Below, one piece after another: positions 23,933 to 33,672 of a stretch of 64,000 nt of DNA; positions within the stretch are counted from its first letter, which is position 1; every line of letters starts with the position of its first letter. Origin of the DNA: Lunularia cruciata (taxonomy: Eukaryota; Streptophyta; Marchantiopsida; Lunulariales; Lunulariaceae). The stretch is from NCBI GenBank assembly GCA_948567375.1, contig OX419755.1:37267001-37331000 (forward strand), written 5' to 3'. Position numbers and translations under genes: made by a program. The notes under the pieces are model-generated. The model had not been told where the DNA came from. It did no database searches and worked only from the letters and a program-made list of their open reading frames with translations.

Positions 23933-24570
23933 CATCAAAGAAGTGAAATTAGAGGGAAATTGAGTGTAGGAACTTTGGATGTTGGTGGTATCTCCAAGCT
24001 CTGTGGATTGTTGGTAGCTCAATTGAAGTTCAATTTTTCTCTGGTGTGCAAAAGCTCGTTGCTTGATGGAGATTTGGTAGTAAGGTAGACGGTGTGCGGA
24101 AGCGCTGGCCAATTTTTGAGCACAAAAGGAGCAAATTTTAAGTAGTGGCTATGATTTTGAGCTTAGGAGGTGAAAGCATGACCAATTTGTTGCGAGTTGG
24201 GCTCAAAAAGTAATATTGAAGGTGGATTTGGGAAGCTATTCTTGTGAATTTGTGATTTGGAGAAACTCGTGTTTTCAATTTGGCTCGAGTGAAGAGTTAG
24301 TGGGGGATTTGGCAGTCAACCAACTTTAGGGTTTATGTCAAATTTTGGCTAGATTTGGAGGAGTTTTGCTGTTTGGCCAGATTTGGAGAAGTTTTGCTAG
24401 TTTGGAGGAGTTTCACCAAGTTTTGGAGGATTTTTGCCAAATTTTGGAGGAGTTTCACCAAATTTTGGAGGAGGTTCGAAGTGGCAAGAAGAAAGGCCTC
24501 ATTTGGCTGAATTTCAGCATTTAGAGGCTTTGAGGCTACGAGAGACTACAAAGGCTTAGAAGGGCTAGCA

Positions 24571-24639
24571 AGCCAGCTTGTTGGCGTGAGACTAGCCAGC
24601 TTGTTGGCGTGAGACTAGCCAGCTTGTTGGCGTGAGACT
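24571..24639 (+). repeat. Three perfect 23-bp tandem repeats
   Basis: agccagcttgttggcgtgag followed by act, repeated head to tail at 24571, 24594 and 24617. Perfect copies in an otherwise eroded element suggest recent slippage or an assembly-supported minisatellite. Confidence 0.95.
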
Positions 24640-24689
24640 AGCTAGCTTGGTCATTGGTTGGCAAAATCTGCCCATCCTCTTAGATTGTG

Positions 24690-24752
24690 CGCAAAAGGGT
24701 TTGAACCCTAGATCTCTTGTTCCTAGATTGGTGCCCTAGCCAACTGGTCCAC
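24690..24752 (-). ncRNA. tRNA-derived Pol III promoter-like relic (SINE head or tRNA pseudogene)
   Basis: The minus strand reads ggaccagttggctagggcac (box A / D-arm like) and, about 25 nt downstream, agggttcaaaccct, a perfect T-arm hairpin carrying a GGTTCAAACC box B. The anticodon and acceptor stems are not convincing, so this is not a functional tRNA. G2 lacks it. It may be a SINE head inserted in the leader. Confidence 0.45.
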
Positions 24753-25304
24753 CCTCACTTGTTGTCATAGTGACTGTGCTACTATTATCTCTACACTTGT
24801 AGTTTTGGTTAGGAAAGGCAATTTGATCTCATTCTTGGTGATCCTTGTAGCTTAGGACTTAGATACAAACTTCTCTTATGTCAAATGCCAAATGGTGGCA
24901 AGGTCAGTCCTATGTTGTTTTATGAGATGGAGGGTTTTTGTTTAGATTTCTTGTGATTGGATCCTCTCCATTCTCTGCTTCTTGTTTGTGCACCACGTTT
25001 GTGTGAGGTGCCCTGACTTTTGAGCGTTGGTGCTGTGGTGTGCTCTTGGTTGTGAGGTTGGAGTGATGACCAATCAGACTACCTTTGTTTCTCTTTAGTG
25101 AGGTAAGAAGTGATGACTTGTAGACCGTGAGAGTGCATGTTATGATGGTAGGTTATAGGTTGCCCTTTCCCCTAGTGTAGTTATCTTGGTTAGAGTTACA
25201 TTAGTGGGTGGTGCTTAGTTGGTGTTGGCACTTGGTGGTGTTCTTGCGGTTGCAGTTTGTGGTTTCGGTTTGCTATTGCAATTTGCGGTTGCAATTACTT
25301 TGTC

Positions 25305-26930
25305 ATGACTAAGTTTTTTGGGGATTCTAGAGGAGATAGCCCTGCAGTATGTAGTGGGTTTAGTCGGAGTGATACTCGGTATCAGCTTGTATCTTAGGTC
25401 CCAGTGAGGGAAGAGATTAACTTTGAGTTGGAGTTTGACATAGGAGTTGATTTAGTTAAGAGTGCACTTGGTGTGTCCGCACCATTGTTGTGGGACATGG
25501 ACAAGATTTATGGGGCACCCAAAGACCCTAGGTGTTACTCTGGTACAATGGGTACCATTGAGTTGGATGACTTCATCTAGGAATTCAATAGCTGGTATGA
25601 TCTACAGCAGATGCGGGACCTGACTTTGTTTACACCTTTCATAGCATGGAAGGGGTTGTTTTAGCATCTAGAACTTGGTGGTGTTTGCCAATGGATGACT
25701 ACCATGAGTTCAAGAGAGCTCATTTGGAGGAGATTGAGTTATGGAGACAGTATTGGTCTCCAAACTATGTCTCTATCACTTCAGGTTTGGTGGCCAGGAG
25801 TAGATTGGCAGCACCTACAAGTTCTAGCTCAAGTAGTGTTGGTGGATCTAGTGGAGGTGCACTAGTTGGAGATAGTGTTACCACAAGTGGAGGTACCATT
25901 GCAAGAAGTGGTGTGGTACCGGAGTTTAACCTCATGTTGGAGTGCTAGGGAGTGCGGATTGACAAGCTGAGGAGCTTGCAAGAGTTCCAAAGGAAGGCTA
26001 GAGAGCGCCTACGTGAGGCATATACTCGCATGAGGTGGATGATCAATTTTACTCAGGGAGTTATTGAGGCCCAAGCAGTCCAATTTTGGTATGGGATATT
26101 GGATAGGGAGTTGCAACATAGAGTTTGTGATGCTATGTTGTTATAGGCTACTTTGCCTACTTTGGCAATGGTCTTTGGTTTGGCTGAGCGTATTGAGCTC
26201 AACATGGTGGAGGAGAGGGTGGTGGCATCTGGATTTGGTAGGGAGACCTCATCCACGGTTGTGACTTCTTCTAGAGTGGAGCAGAGTGCACCATGCCCAG
26301 TTGGTTTTCAAGGATAGGGTAGATAGCCTAGATCATATGGAGCAAGTGGAGGGCCTAGTGGAGTTAGACACTTACCTTCATTTTCAAGCCCGTAGCAGTG
26401 AGTGGTGGTGTTGCTTGTTGGACTTGTGGTGGACCTCACCATTGGAGAGAGTGTACTCAAGGTAGAAGACCTAATACCTTGGGTGCATCACAGCCAACAC
26501 AGAGGTAGTGTGAGCATTGCTACAGATTTGGTCACACTAGTGATCAGTGTTTTGACCTACACTCAAAGTTACGGAGTGGTAGGGCTGCTATGGCGTGTAG
26601 CAGAGGGGCTCCAATTCATGGAGGATGAGGTGGTAGAGGTGGTGGTAGAGGATCTACACCTAGTAGGGGTGTAGTACTTGCCGTTACTTCTGATACAACT
26701 ATGGCTACTCGAATTGAGCAGTTGGAGCAGAGATTGGCTAGTATGGCTATTGCTAAGAGGAAATCAGATTTGGGTGCTGAGGCTTCCACCTCATATGCTA
26801 GTGACAAAGATGCTTTGGACTTCATGTGCGGAGCAACATAGGTGGATGCATTTGCAGTAGTGACTAGGAGTGCAGTACGTGCTCTAGAGCCTAGAGGAGC
26901 ATCAATGGAGTTTGACTCATAGAGAGGAGA
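25305..26930 (+). pseudogene. Element G gag with two zinc knuckles
   Basis: From the ATG at 25305 (MTKFFGDSRGD) the frame passes through several stops: a QQMRDLTLFTPFIAWKGLF segment (about 25600), WRQYWSPNYVSITSGLVA, a Ser/Gly-rich linker, then LRSLQEFQRKARERLREAYT and AQAVQFWYGILDRELQHRV (26090), the capsid helical region. Two knuckles follow: CWTCGGPHHWREC (26416) and CEHCYRFGHTSDQC (26509, canonical Cys-x2-Cys-x4-His-x4-Cys). A Gly/Arg-rich stretch and a short coiled coil (RIEQLEQRLASMAIAKRK) end it. Gag packages element RNA in virus-like particles. In-frame stops are mostly TAG where Gln is expected. Confidence 0.8.
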
Positions 26931-27394
26931 GGTTGGGAGATAGGTCAGACTTCCCTAGTCTTTCATGCTATTTAAGGCATTGAAAACGACATCCATGGTT
27001 CCTAGACGTCCCAGTGTAAGTGTGGTGGGTGGTGATGGAGTACATGATGGACTACCTACTAGTCAACCACTTGCTATTACACAGACTAAGTCTAGCATGA
27101 TGTTGGGGGCGGCTCAGCTGATTATGTGGCGTCCTTATTTTTGGCTAGTGACATGTTTACATTGGGAGCTGACCCAACCCCAGTGTTCCGGTTGGCTACC
27201 ACGCTGTGTGAGAGTAGGGATGATGTGGTTCCTACTACTAGAGCAGAGTTGGTTGGTAGTGGAGTTGACTTGGTTGAGGAGCATGGGATCCATTCAACAA
27301 CCAATGGTTTATGGCATGCAATAGCGGCTAGACTGGAGGAGTTCCCAGCTAGACCGGAGGAGTGGCCAGCTAGACCAGCCTTTGAGAGAGCATG
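26931..27394 (+). pseudogene. Element G gag-protease linker
   Basis: A plus-strand frame with little structure: DPTPVFRLATTLCESRDDVV and a Pro/Arg repeat (EEFPARPEEWPARP) immediately before the protease. No catalytic motif. Overlapping frames are out-of-phase readings. Confidence 0.5.
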
Positions 27395-28150
27395 GTTTAC
27401 ACTAAGTGTTGTCCTATTGGATAACCAAAGGGGGATTTTCAGTTTGGTGGGACCTTCAGGGAAGGTCTATACACCATAGAGAGTCTTGGTAGACTTTGGT
27501 GAGCAACTCCTTATGTTAGGGAAGGCTACAGTTGTCGGTTTGGAGTTACGGAAGACCGATGTGGAGAGGTGTCCATTTCAGATCCAGATATCTCTAGGTG
27601 GTGGTTCGACACAGTACATCACACATAGGGAGCTTGTTGTCCAGGTTCAGCCTGGTCATCCGATTGATAGCTCGGTGGTGAGAGCTCTAGCTATGGCAAC
27701 AATAGCTGAGTCATATGATGTGCTAGTTGGGGGAGCAATGTTATACCCCATGGGTTTCAACATTGACTATTGGGAGGAGACACCTTCCTATAGACCAGGT
27801 TGGCAGTCTGGTGAAAGACGGGTATGTCGCCTACCAGTACGCTTTAGTAGTGGCAATCTTGGCTCATTACAGTCTGAGACTATGGCAACATCAGTTTTAG
27901 CTTTCAGTGGTGCAATTATTTGGCTTGGTGACTTGTTGGAGAGGAATGCCCATGTAGAAGATACTCTTATACCAGAGGAGATTACTTGGATTTGGAGTAC
28001 AAGTGGGATTGTTCCATACACCTTGGATGTTCCATTGTGGAGTTCAGAGGAGGCATTGCAATAGCATGCAGATCAGTTGGTGTAGCAGGCTTGGAGTGGA
28101 GCCTTTGTACTATCAAGAGATGAGTGTGAAGATGAGCCTCTAGAGTTGAT
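27395..28150 (+). pseudogene. Element G aspartic protease region
   Basis: VLVDFGEQLLMLGKA at about 27483 matches the retropepsin box VLVDSGAQ with the Ser/Thr after Asp replaced by Phe. It is followed by CPFQIQISLGGGSTQYI, ESYDVLVGGAMLYPMGF (the D-x-L-V-G second block) and YRPGWQSGERR near 27800. The frame stays open for 192 codons from 27486 to 28064, the longest in G. A further stretch with SLDVPLWSS-like text links it to the methyltransferase. The protease would have cut the polyprotein. The altered active-site triplet suggests it is inactive. Confidence 0.75.
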
Positions 28151-29480
28151 TACTTTGACACCTCTAGATACCACACTCATTGCATAGCAGTATCTAATAG
28201 AAGAGATATGTCTATTGGAGTTGTATGGTGGGATTAACACCGGACTAGTTGCGGTATTATTGGCAAGTATATGAGTACAGAGGTACTTGTATGTAGAGGG
28301 AAATGAGACTACTAGGTGAGTCTCTCTACATCATGTGGCACACTTGGCCTATCAATATCTGGAGTTATTATCGATGTCAACAGTCAGAGGTTACCAAAAG
28401 GTCCTACCAGCAGACATTTCCTTATTGGGTGCACATGATCTGGAGAGACATGGGCCTATTCACTTGGTGATTTTGGATGGCCATATTAGGGACATACACA
28501 TGTTGGCCAAGGTTTGGGTCTTCAAGATCCTTATTTTGGTGTGTTTTGGGAGATGTTACGGATACTACAACATCTCCAAGTTCATCGGTCCATTTCTCCA
28601 GCTTAGTTTTTGGATAATGTTCCTTTGATGGGTGATTCTCACACCAGAGTGTTAGTGAGTACACATCAGGTCCATTCTTGGATGGGACCTGCTGTATTGT
28701 TAGATGTAACTAGAGTGGGATCATGGCTCATCGTCTTTGGTGGACAAACTTCTTACCCAGAGAGGTTCTACATCGTGCTTATGATGGGATTCAGTGACTT
28801 GACTACATCCTTGTTGATGATATCTTGGATGTTGCGTGTCAGTCTCGGATAGTGGTAGTGGCTGATAGGTCACCTATGGCAATGGTGAACCTAGTTGGAC
28901 AGCCTAGAGCCGCATTTCCCACACTCATGAGTTTCTGAGGCTCTCATGCTTTTTGAGAGGAGGACCTGAACTTGTTTGGGACTCATAGTTACAACAGTTG
29001 GTGGAGCCCAATGCCAATGTGAGAGAGCGGGTGATGGGTTTTTGTACCGGTATTACCGTTGTTCCAGTAGTGTTAGAGACATCAAGGTGGTAGGTGTTAG
29101 GTCACGCTATGGACTTGAATTGCTTGACCTAGATTGTGAGCTTTGGCTTGGCAGAGCAATGTAGGATGTGCTTGATAGGCATCACCACTTGGACACTTGT
29201 GAGCCCTTTGCCTATTGAGACAATTCAGGCACATGCTGGGGGTGATGGATTGCATGGCCATGGTATTCTTGGGACACAAAAAGTAGCTAATAGGGAGAGT
29301 GGTATACTTGGAGTCCATCCAAGTGAGCATGGGCTACTTGGATTACACCGTTGGTCCACTTGGGATGCAGCTAGAGGACGTGTGGAGCTTGCAGCCAGAG
29401 TGGAGGGAGTTTTTCACATAGAGGTTGGGACCTCTAATGATCAGGGGCATGACACTATTGCTCCCAAAGGCCTAGTGTAG
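28150..29480 (+). pseudogene. C5 cytosine DNA methyltransferase domain inside element G
   Basis: Motif I is LLELYGGINTGLVAVL (28212; F/Y-GGxxTG), followed by LYVEGNETTR (the SAM-binding acidic motif II). LGAHDLERHGPIHLVI leads into motif IV at 28475-28495, read GWPY-stop-GHTHVGQGLG where GWPCQGHS is expected: the catalytic Cys codon (28484-28486) is TAT and the next is TAG. Motif VI is FLDNVPLMGD (28607; ENV to DNV). AHRLWWTNFLP (28724) resembles motif VIII (RxRxxWTN), and CTGITVVP and LGHAMDLNCLT (29040-29130) resemble motifs IX-X. At least three frameshifts occur. Live, it would transfer methyl groups to cytosine-5, possibly marking element cDNA. The lost Cys makes this copy inactive. Confidence 0.8.
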
Positions 29481-29499
29481 CAGCCAGTCAGTACGTCTT

Positions 29500-30330
29500 C
29501 CACTCCTACTACAGTTACAGAGGATACTTGGGAGCCAAATGTTGGACCCAAGCTTATTGGATAGGAAAGACAGAGGGTTTAGAGGTTCTTGAGGAGCCAT
29601 GAGAGTTGTTTTGCCTTCAATATGAAGGATTTGGGTGCTCTGAAAGGACCTGGTATATGGATTGAACTGACTAGCAATACACTAGTTTTCTAACGTCCTT
29701 ATCAATATAGTGAGATGGAGAGAACATTGATTCAGAGCTGGAGTAGTGACCTTTTTGAGGCTGGTTTGGTGGGGATTTCACATGGAGAGTATGCATCAAT
29801 GACAATGATGCCAGCCAAGAAGGATATGCATGGCAACTACATAGATAGGCAGATGTGTGGAGATTGCTATCCTATCAATTGACAGACCAAGGCTGATCGG
29901 TATGCCATGCCTACACCGGAGGAGATTTTTGATGTGATTGGGCATGCAAAGGTCTTCAATACTTTGGATCTTTGAGCAAGATATCATTAGTTGCCAATCA
30001 AAGAGGAGGATAAGTCCAAGATAAAATTTTGGGCTATTGATCCTCATGGTAAGGATGTGTTATATCAATGGAGGTTCTTACCATTTGGGTTAAAGAATGC
30101 TCTTGCTAAGTTATCCAAAGGGTCATGGATAGGATCCTAGCTAGATTGGATTTTGCCCGGTGCTATATTGATGATATTTTTGTCTATAGCACTACTGTGG
30201 AGGAGCATGAGAGACAATTGTTGGAGTGTTTGAGAGGTTGAGATCTCATGGACTCAAATTACATCTTGGGAAAGTGTAGGCTCTTCCACAAGTAGGTTGA
30301 GTATTTGGGTCACACTATCTACCCTGGAGG
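29500..30330 (+). pseudogene. Element G reverse transcriptase
   Basis: From about 29690: RPYQYSEMERTLIQSWSSDL, MMPAKKDMHGNY, RMxxDYRxxN degraded to MCGDCYPIN, then KADRYAMPTPEEIFDVIGHA, KVFNTLDL followed by a stop (the FSxLDLxxGYHQ block), YQWRFLPFGLKNA (QWxVMPFGLxNAP), and CYIDDIFVYS at about 30161-30190 with both catalytic Asp intact in YIDD. HLGKCRLFHK (Gly-Lys-Cys-x-F) and YLGHTIYPGGLGV follow. The family is Ty3/gypsy-like. Stops and at least two shifts interrupt it. Confidence 0.85.
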
Positions 30331-31030
30331 ACTTGGTGTTTAGCAAACCAAGGTAGAAGCTATCACACGTATTCCTTGGCCTACGGATGTGAGCAAAGTG
30401 CAAGCATTCCTTGGGTTGGTGAACTTCTTTCACCGTTATGTTAGAGGATGTAGTGCCATTGCCAAGGGCTTGACAAAGCTGACCAAGCTTACACATGAGT
30501 GGTGTTGGGGAGATGAGCAAGAGAGAACTTTTGTAGAGCTCAAGGAGAGGTTGATATCTACTCCTATTTTGAGGAGACCGATAAGAGGACAACCATTTCA
30601 GGTTCATACTGATTGGAGTATGTTGGGGCTTGGAGCGGTGCTCACCCAACATGATGATGAGGGGAAGGAGTTTGTGGTGGCCTGTGATAGTTGCTCCAAC
30701 ACTTTAGCGGAGGCAAAGTATAGTTCATATGAGGGAGAGTGCTTGGCAGCAGTTTGGGCAATAGCACATTTTTGTTGTTACCTATATGGTAACCTCTTCA
30801 CTCTCATCTCTGATCATCAACCACTGAAGTAGTTGCAAGAGTCCGGCAAGCTTTCAAGGAAGCTTGCACGATGGGCTTTGATTTTACAGGAGTAGGTCTC
30901 ATGGTTGTTCAAAAACCTAGAGTGGTGAACCATGATGCAGATGGGTTGAAACCCATGTCCCAGCCAACAGGATCAGACCGGAGCATGTTGGCATGGTGAG
31001 ATAGATGAGGAGATAGTGCCAGATTGGCAT
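30331..31030 (+). pseudogene. Element G RT connection and RNase H
   Basis: An open frame from about 30389 gives VSKVQAFLGLVNFFHRYVRG, then CWGDEQERTFVELKERLIST and PILRRPIRGQPFQVHTDWS, the first RNase H Asp in VHTDxS. SSYEGECLAAVWAIAHF contains the Glu (YSxxExExLAxVWA) and LFTLISDHQPLK the DHxxL Asp. A stop follows at once, then LARWALILQE matches the RWxxxLQEY block. Most catalytic positions survive. This is the least damaged part of pol. Confidence 0.85.
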
Positions 31031-32400
31031 GCATTGGCTTTTCTATGTATATTTTTAGAAGCTTTGGTGGTATCTCTCTCAGTGCATACAAGAGGAGTTA
31101 TTGAGGTTATAGATCCAAAGAGTGAAGATATTGGTACAATTCAGCGAGACATTCATGATGATGTCTTAATGATGGACTGTCTTTGCACTGGTGTTGTGTG
31201 TGGCACAATTGGGGCCAAGGAGAGAGACCGTGTTCTTCAGCAAGCCCGATGGTTCAGATTGGAGGGTAGACACCTTTTGCATGTATGGGAAGATGGTAGA
31301 GTGCGAGTAGTACCACTTCCATCTTAGAGACCACAGTTGGTCCGTCATGCTCATGAGGAGCTAGGACATTTTAAAGTCAAGTATACATATAGCTTACTCC
31401 ATAGTCATTATTGGTGGCACGGTATGCAGACCAAGGTACAACAATTTGTTGCCAAATGTGTGGTTTGTGACCAAGTTAGAGCATCATTCAATGCTCCTAT
31501 GCCACAATTACACCATTACCTATTATGGGATTGGGTTACTGTTGGAGTTTGGACTTTGCCAGACCTTTAATGCTGACTGTGAGACATCATTGGTATGTAT
31601 TGGTGATGGTGGAGCACTTCTCCAAGTGGATTGATTTGGTGGCACTTCCTAACAAGTCTAGTGAAGGGACAACTTACTTGTTCATGGATCGAGTTCTTAG
31701 TCATTTTGGTGCACCAACTGAGGTTTTGACTGATCAGGGTACAAAGTTCTTGGGGAGGTTTCAGGTCTTGTGTGACAAGGCTTTGATTGATCACCATATT
31801 ACCTCCCGAGATCACCTTGAGGCAGATGGCTTAGCAAAGAGAGTGGTTCAAATGGTGAAGAGAGGATTGCAAAGTATGGTTTGTAGAGAGGCCACTTGGG
31901 AGATTGGGATCTCCAATTACCTTGGTTGGCCATGACCTATTGGTTCAGCCGGCAAGCCTTCTCAGCATCCTTCTCTCCATACTTTCTACTCTATGGATGA
32001 GATCCAGATTTACCTGCAGCCATTTGTTGAGATGCTACTGTAGTTTTGGACTTGGATGACCCCAATGTATGGATGAGTGCATGTTCTCAGTGGGTAGAGA
32101 TCTTTCAAAGAGTGATGTCGATGGCCTTTGAGAACTTGGCTATTGCTCAGCATAGAGATACTTTATGTTATGCTACCATTCGAGGAGGAGGTTATAGACC
32201 CTTGATTTGTCAATTTCATCAAGGAGACTATGTATATCTACAACAAATAGCACCGATGACACTTGATGTTTTGACAGGCCGCACTATCTTTAGAGTGCAT
32301 GAGGTTTTGCCATCTGGAGTCCTTGTGTTAGAAGGACATGATGGTGTTGTTTGGAAGGATCATGTGTGCAATTGTGCACCATGCCACCTCCTAAACATTG
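31031..32400 (+). pseudogene. Element G integrase
   Basis: VRHAHEELGHFKVKYTYSLL with HYWWHGM and a CVVC pair (31342-31470) is the HHCC zinc domain. The core begins WSLDFARPL (first Asp, about 31540) and VLTDQGTKFLG (second Asp, 31732). The third catalytic position lies in EADGLAKRVVQ (about 31820-31850), where the family has xDGLAERxxQ, so Glu is replaced by Lys (AAG). The C-terminal part has DYVYLQQIAPMTLDVL, TIFRVHEVLPSGVLVLEGHD and NCAPCHLLNIDGT, a conserved linker before the PHD finger. Frame changes occur near 31520 and 31935. Confidence 0.85.
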
Positions 32401-32447
32401 ATGGTACTATGGACCCAAGCTTGGCACTTGTACATGTAGGCTTGAGG

Positions 32448-32582
32448 TGTATGTTATGTGGCTCTTCTGATGGAGCTGCTACTATTTTAGTGTGTGATAG
32501 CTATCTAAGAGAATGGCATATAGCATGTATGACTCCTCCCCTCACAGTTGTTCCTCAAGGATAGTGGTTATGTTCTAGATGT
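32448..32582 (+). pseudogene. PHD zinc finger at the C-terminus of element G pol
   Basis: The sequence follows the C4HC3 PHD spacing: Cys-x2-Cys at 32448 and 32457 (CMLCGSSDGAAT), then VCDSYLREWHIACMTPPL, where C-D-x-C-x3-WH-x2-C-x-PPL is expected. The fourth ligand is Tyr, and VPQG-stop-WLCSRC ends at 32582 with the last Cys pair. PHD fingers read the histone H3 tail. Plant chromoviruses usually carry a chromodomain here, so a PHD reader would be an alternative way to choose insertion sites. The Cys to Tyr change and the TAG show decay. Confidence 0.75.
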
Positions 32583-32732
32583 ACAATGTGGTATATATAT
32601 GGTATAGATTGCAAATAGGCAATTAACGATGGAGCTCCATAGCACCCGGCCTCCTGATCTTTGCCCATTATAGGGTATACCATATACTTAGAGTAGATGG
32701 CTATTTGGAGTTAGAGGGACCTAACCCGCCAG

Positions 32733-32745
32733 CTAAGGGGGCAAT
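32733..32745 (+). other. Polypurine tract of element G
   Basis: gctaagggggcaat lies directly before block A, which begins tgtgacac. This is the usual place and composition of the plus-strand primer tract next to U3, and it is the main evidence that block A starts an LTR-like unit. Confidence 0.65.
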
Positions 32746-32852
32746 TGTGACACTTTAGAGTCTATGTATGACTTGTGTGTGAGTTGTGCTTCTATAGTAT
32801 ATGATGTTGACAGCAATATATGTTGTGTAACAATGTATATACGCACAATAGT
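32746..32852 (+). repeat. Element G block A (first copy)
   Basis: tgtgacactttagagtctatg ... tatatacgcacaata, repeated as A' at 33298-33403 (tgtggcactttagagtctat ... tatatacgtacaaca). It sits between the polypurine tract and X'. No copy exists at the 5' end of G or of G2. Confidence 0.9.
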
Positions 32853-33297
32853 TGTCATGCCACTATCGCATCTAGATTGCTCGGACATTGGAGTTCTAGT
32901 GATAGTAGTTAGACTTATTTCAATAGTTTCTCAGAGAGTACTTTCTGACGGTCATATTTTGTGTTTGGAATATTGACTTCACGGTGGGGCCCACCATCAC
33001 TTTGCACCATCGAGTGTGCTATCAATGGGACCATTAGGGTTTCAGACCTAGCTCGAGTCTAGGGGTATACTTTCAAAGTGCAGCCCCAGAGAGCTCACTT
33101 CTCTGATGTTGAGCCTTTGAGTTCTTGGCTATGGTGGACAGAGGCCAATGAGCATCACCTGGATTCTCTTAGCTAGAGTGGATGTGGCTTGACTGTAATC
33201 AGTGCCTAGTTGTTGATAGTTTAAAGAGTGACAGATCAAATACTGATCTGAGTTGAGTTGAGTTGAGTTGAGTTCAAAGTGGTAAACAATCTGATTA
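32853..33297 (+). repeat. Element G block X' (second copy of X)
   Basis: tgtcatgccactatcgcatc ... acaatctgatta, matching 23484-23932 over its full length and then stopping where X continues into the leader. The (gttga)n run is longer here (33249-33273). Confidence 0.9.
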
Positions 33298-33403
33298 TTG
33301 TGGCACTTTAGAGTCTATGTATGACTTGTGTGTGAGTTGTGCTTCTATAGTGTATGATGTTGAGAGCAATGTATGTTGTGTAACAATGTATATACGTACA
33401 ACA
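33298..33403 (+). repeat. Element G block A' (right terminus)
   Basis: Second copy of block A. It ends tacaaca and is followed by atggttgctc, where H resumes. This fixes the right end of the insertion. Confidence 0.85.
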
Positions 33404-33672
33404 ATGGTTGCTCTTAGGAGGGATTCACTATCTTGGAGTCAATTGTGGGTACACATTAGAGAGATCCTTTAGGGAGACGTTTATTTGCCATGGCTCACTT
33501 TAGAGCTCTTTTATTTATTATGTTGGCCATGCCAAGTTGTGTATTTCTTTTCTTGGTAGATGATACACACATTGTGGGCCTTGTAGATCAGATTAGGCAA
33601 GCCTTTGACAACTTGACTACCAAGCTACATCTAGTAGGCTTGAGAGTCAAGGTGTTAAAGTGCAAGACATGG
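33404..33672 (+). pseudogene. Element H, segment 2: RT palm
   Basis: After G the H frame continues: RDPLGRRLFAMAHFRALLF (motif B, QGDPLGxxLFALAH), then LVDDTHIVGLVDQIRQAFD, RT motif C with Asp-Asp intact, and LVGLRVKVLKCKTW (the GLxVxxxKCxxW block). It ends at ...gcaagacatgg, where the solo LTR begins. VDDT in place of the gypsy YIDD-ILVYS form supports a non-LTR-type RT. Confidence 0.8.

Larger units (their letters stand above)
23933..25304 (+). other. Element G noncoding leader
   Basis: About 1.4 kb between block X and the gag start, without a convincing frame. It holds repeated ttttggaggagtttcacc-like motifs (24350-24480), three 23-bp repeats and a tRNA-like segment. The part from 24955 to 25165 resembles the end of F1 and F2 (cttgtgattggatcctct; gtgatgaccaat; gcatgttatgatggtaggtt). 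G2 keeps the beginning and end of this leader but lacks the tRNA-like middle. Confidence 0.7.
23484..33403 (+). mobile_element. Element G: Ty3/gypsy-type retrotransposon with a C5 DNA methyltransferase and a PHD finger
   Basis: A 9.9-kb insertion in H. Plus-strand order: terminal block X (23484-23932), noncoding leader, gag with two zinc knuckles, aspartic protease, C5 cytosine methyltransferase, RT (YIDD), RNase H, integrase (HHCC plus DD and a mutated third residue), PHD finger, polypurine tract, and blocks A, X', A'. H stops at ...accaacatgg and resumes at atggttgctc, so atgg(t) is duplicated, as expected for integrase-made insertion. All genes are broken by frameshifts and stops. G2 (62777-64000) is a second member. 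Gypsy elements with methyltransferases are known from charophyte algae, to my memory. The PHD finger in place of a chromodomain suggests chromatin-guided targeting. Confidence 0.85.

Noticed and set aside
24690-24752. A functional tRNA gene
   Set aside because: The T-arm and D-arm are recognisable, but acceptor and anticodon stems do not form properly.
27788-28021. Minus-strand frame opposite G protease
   Set aside because: Shadow of the well-supported plus-strand protease frame.
23484-33403. Element G as a tyrosine-recombinase (DIRS/Ngaro) element
   Set aside because: The ends resemble split direct repeats, but the encoded enzyme has HHCC and DD integrase motifs and a short target duplication is present; no recombinase motif was found.
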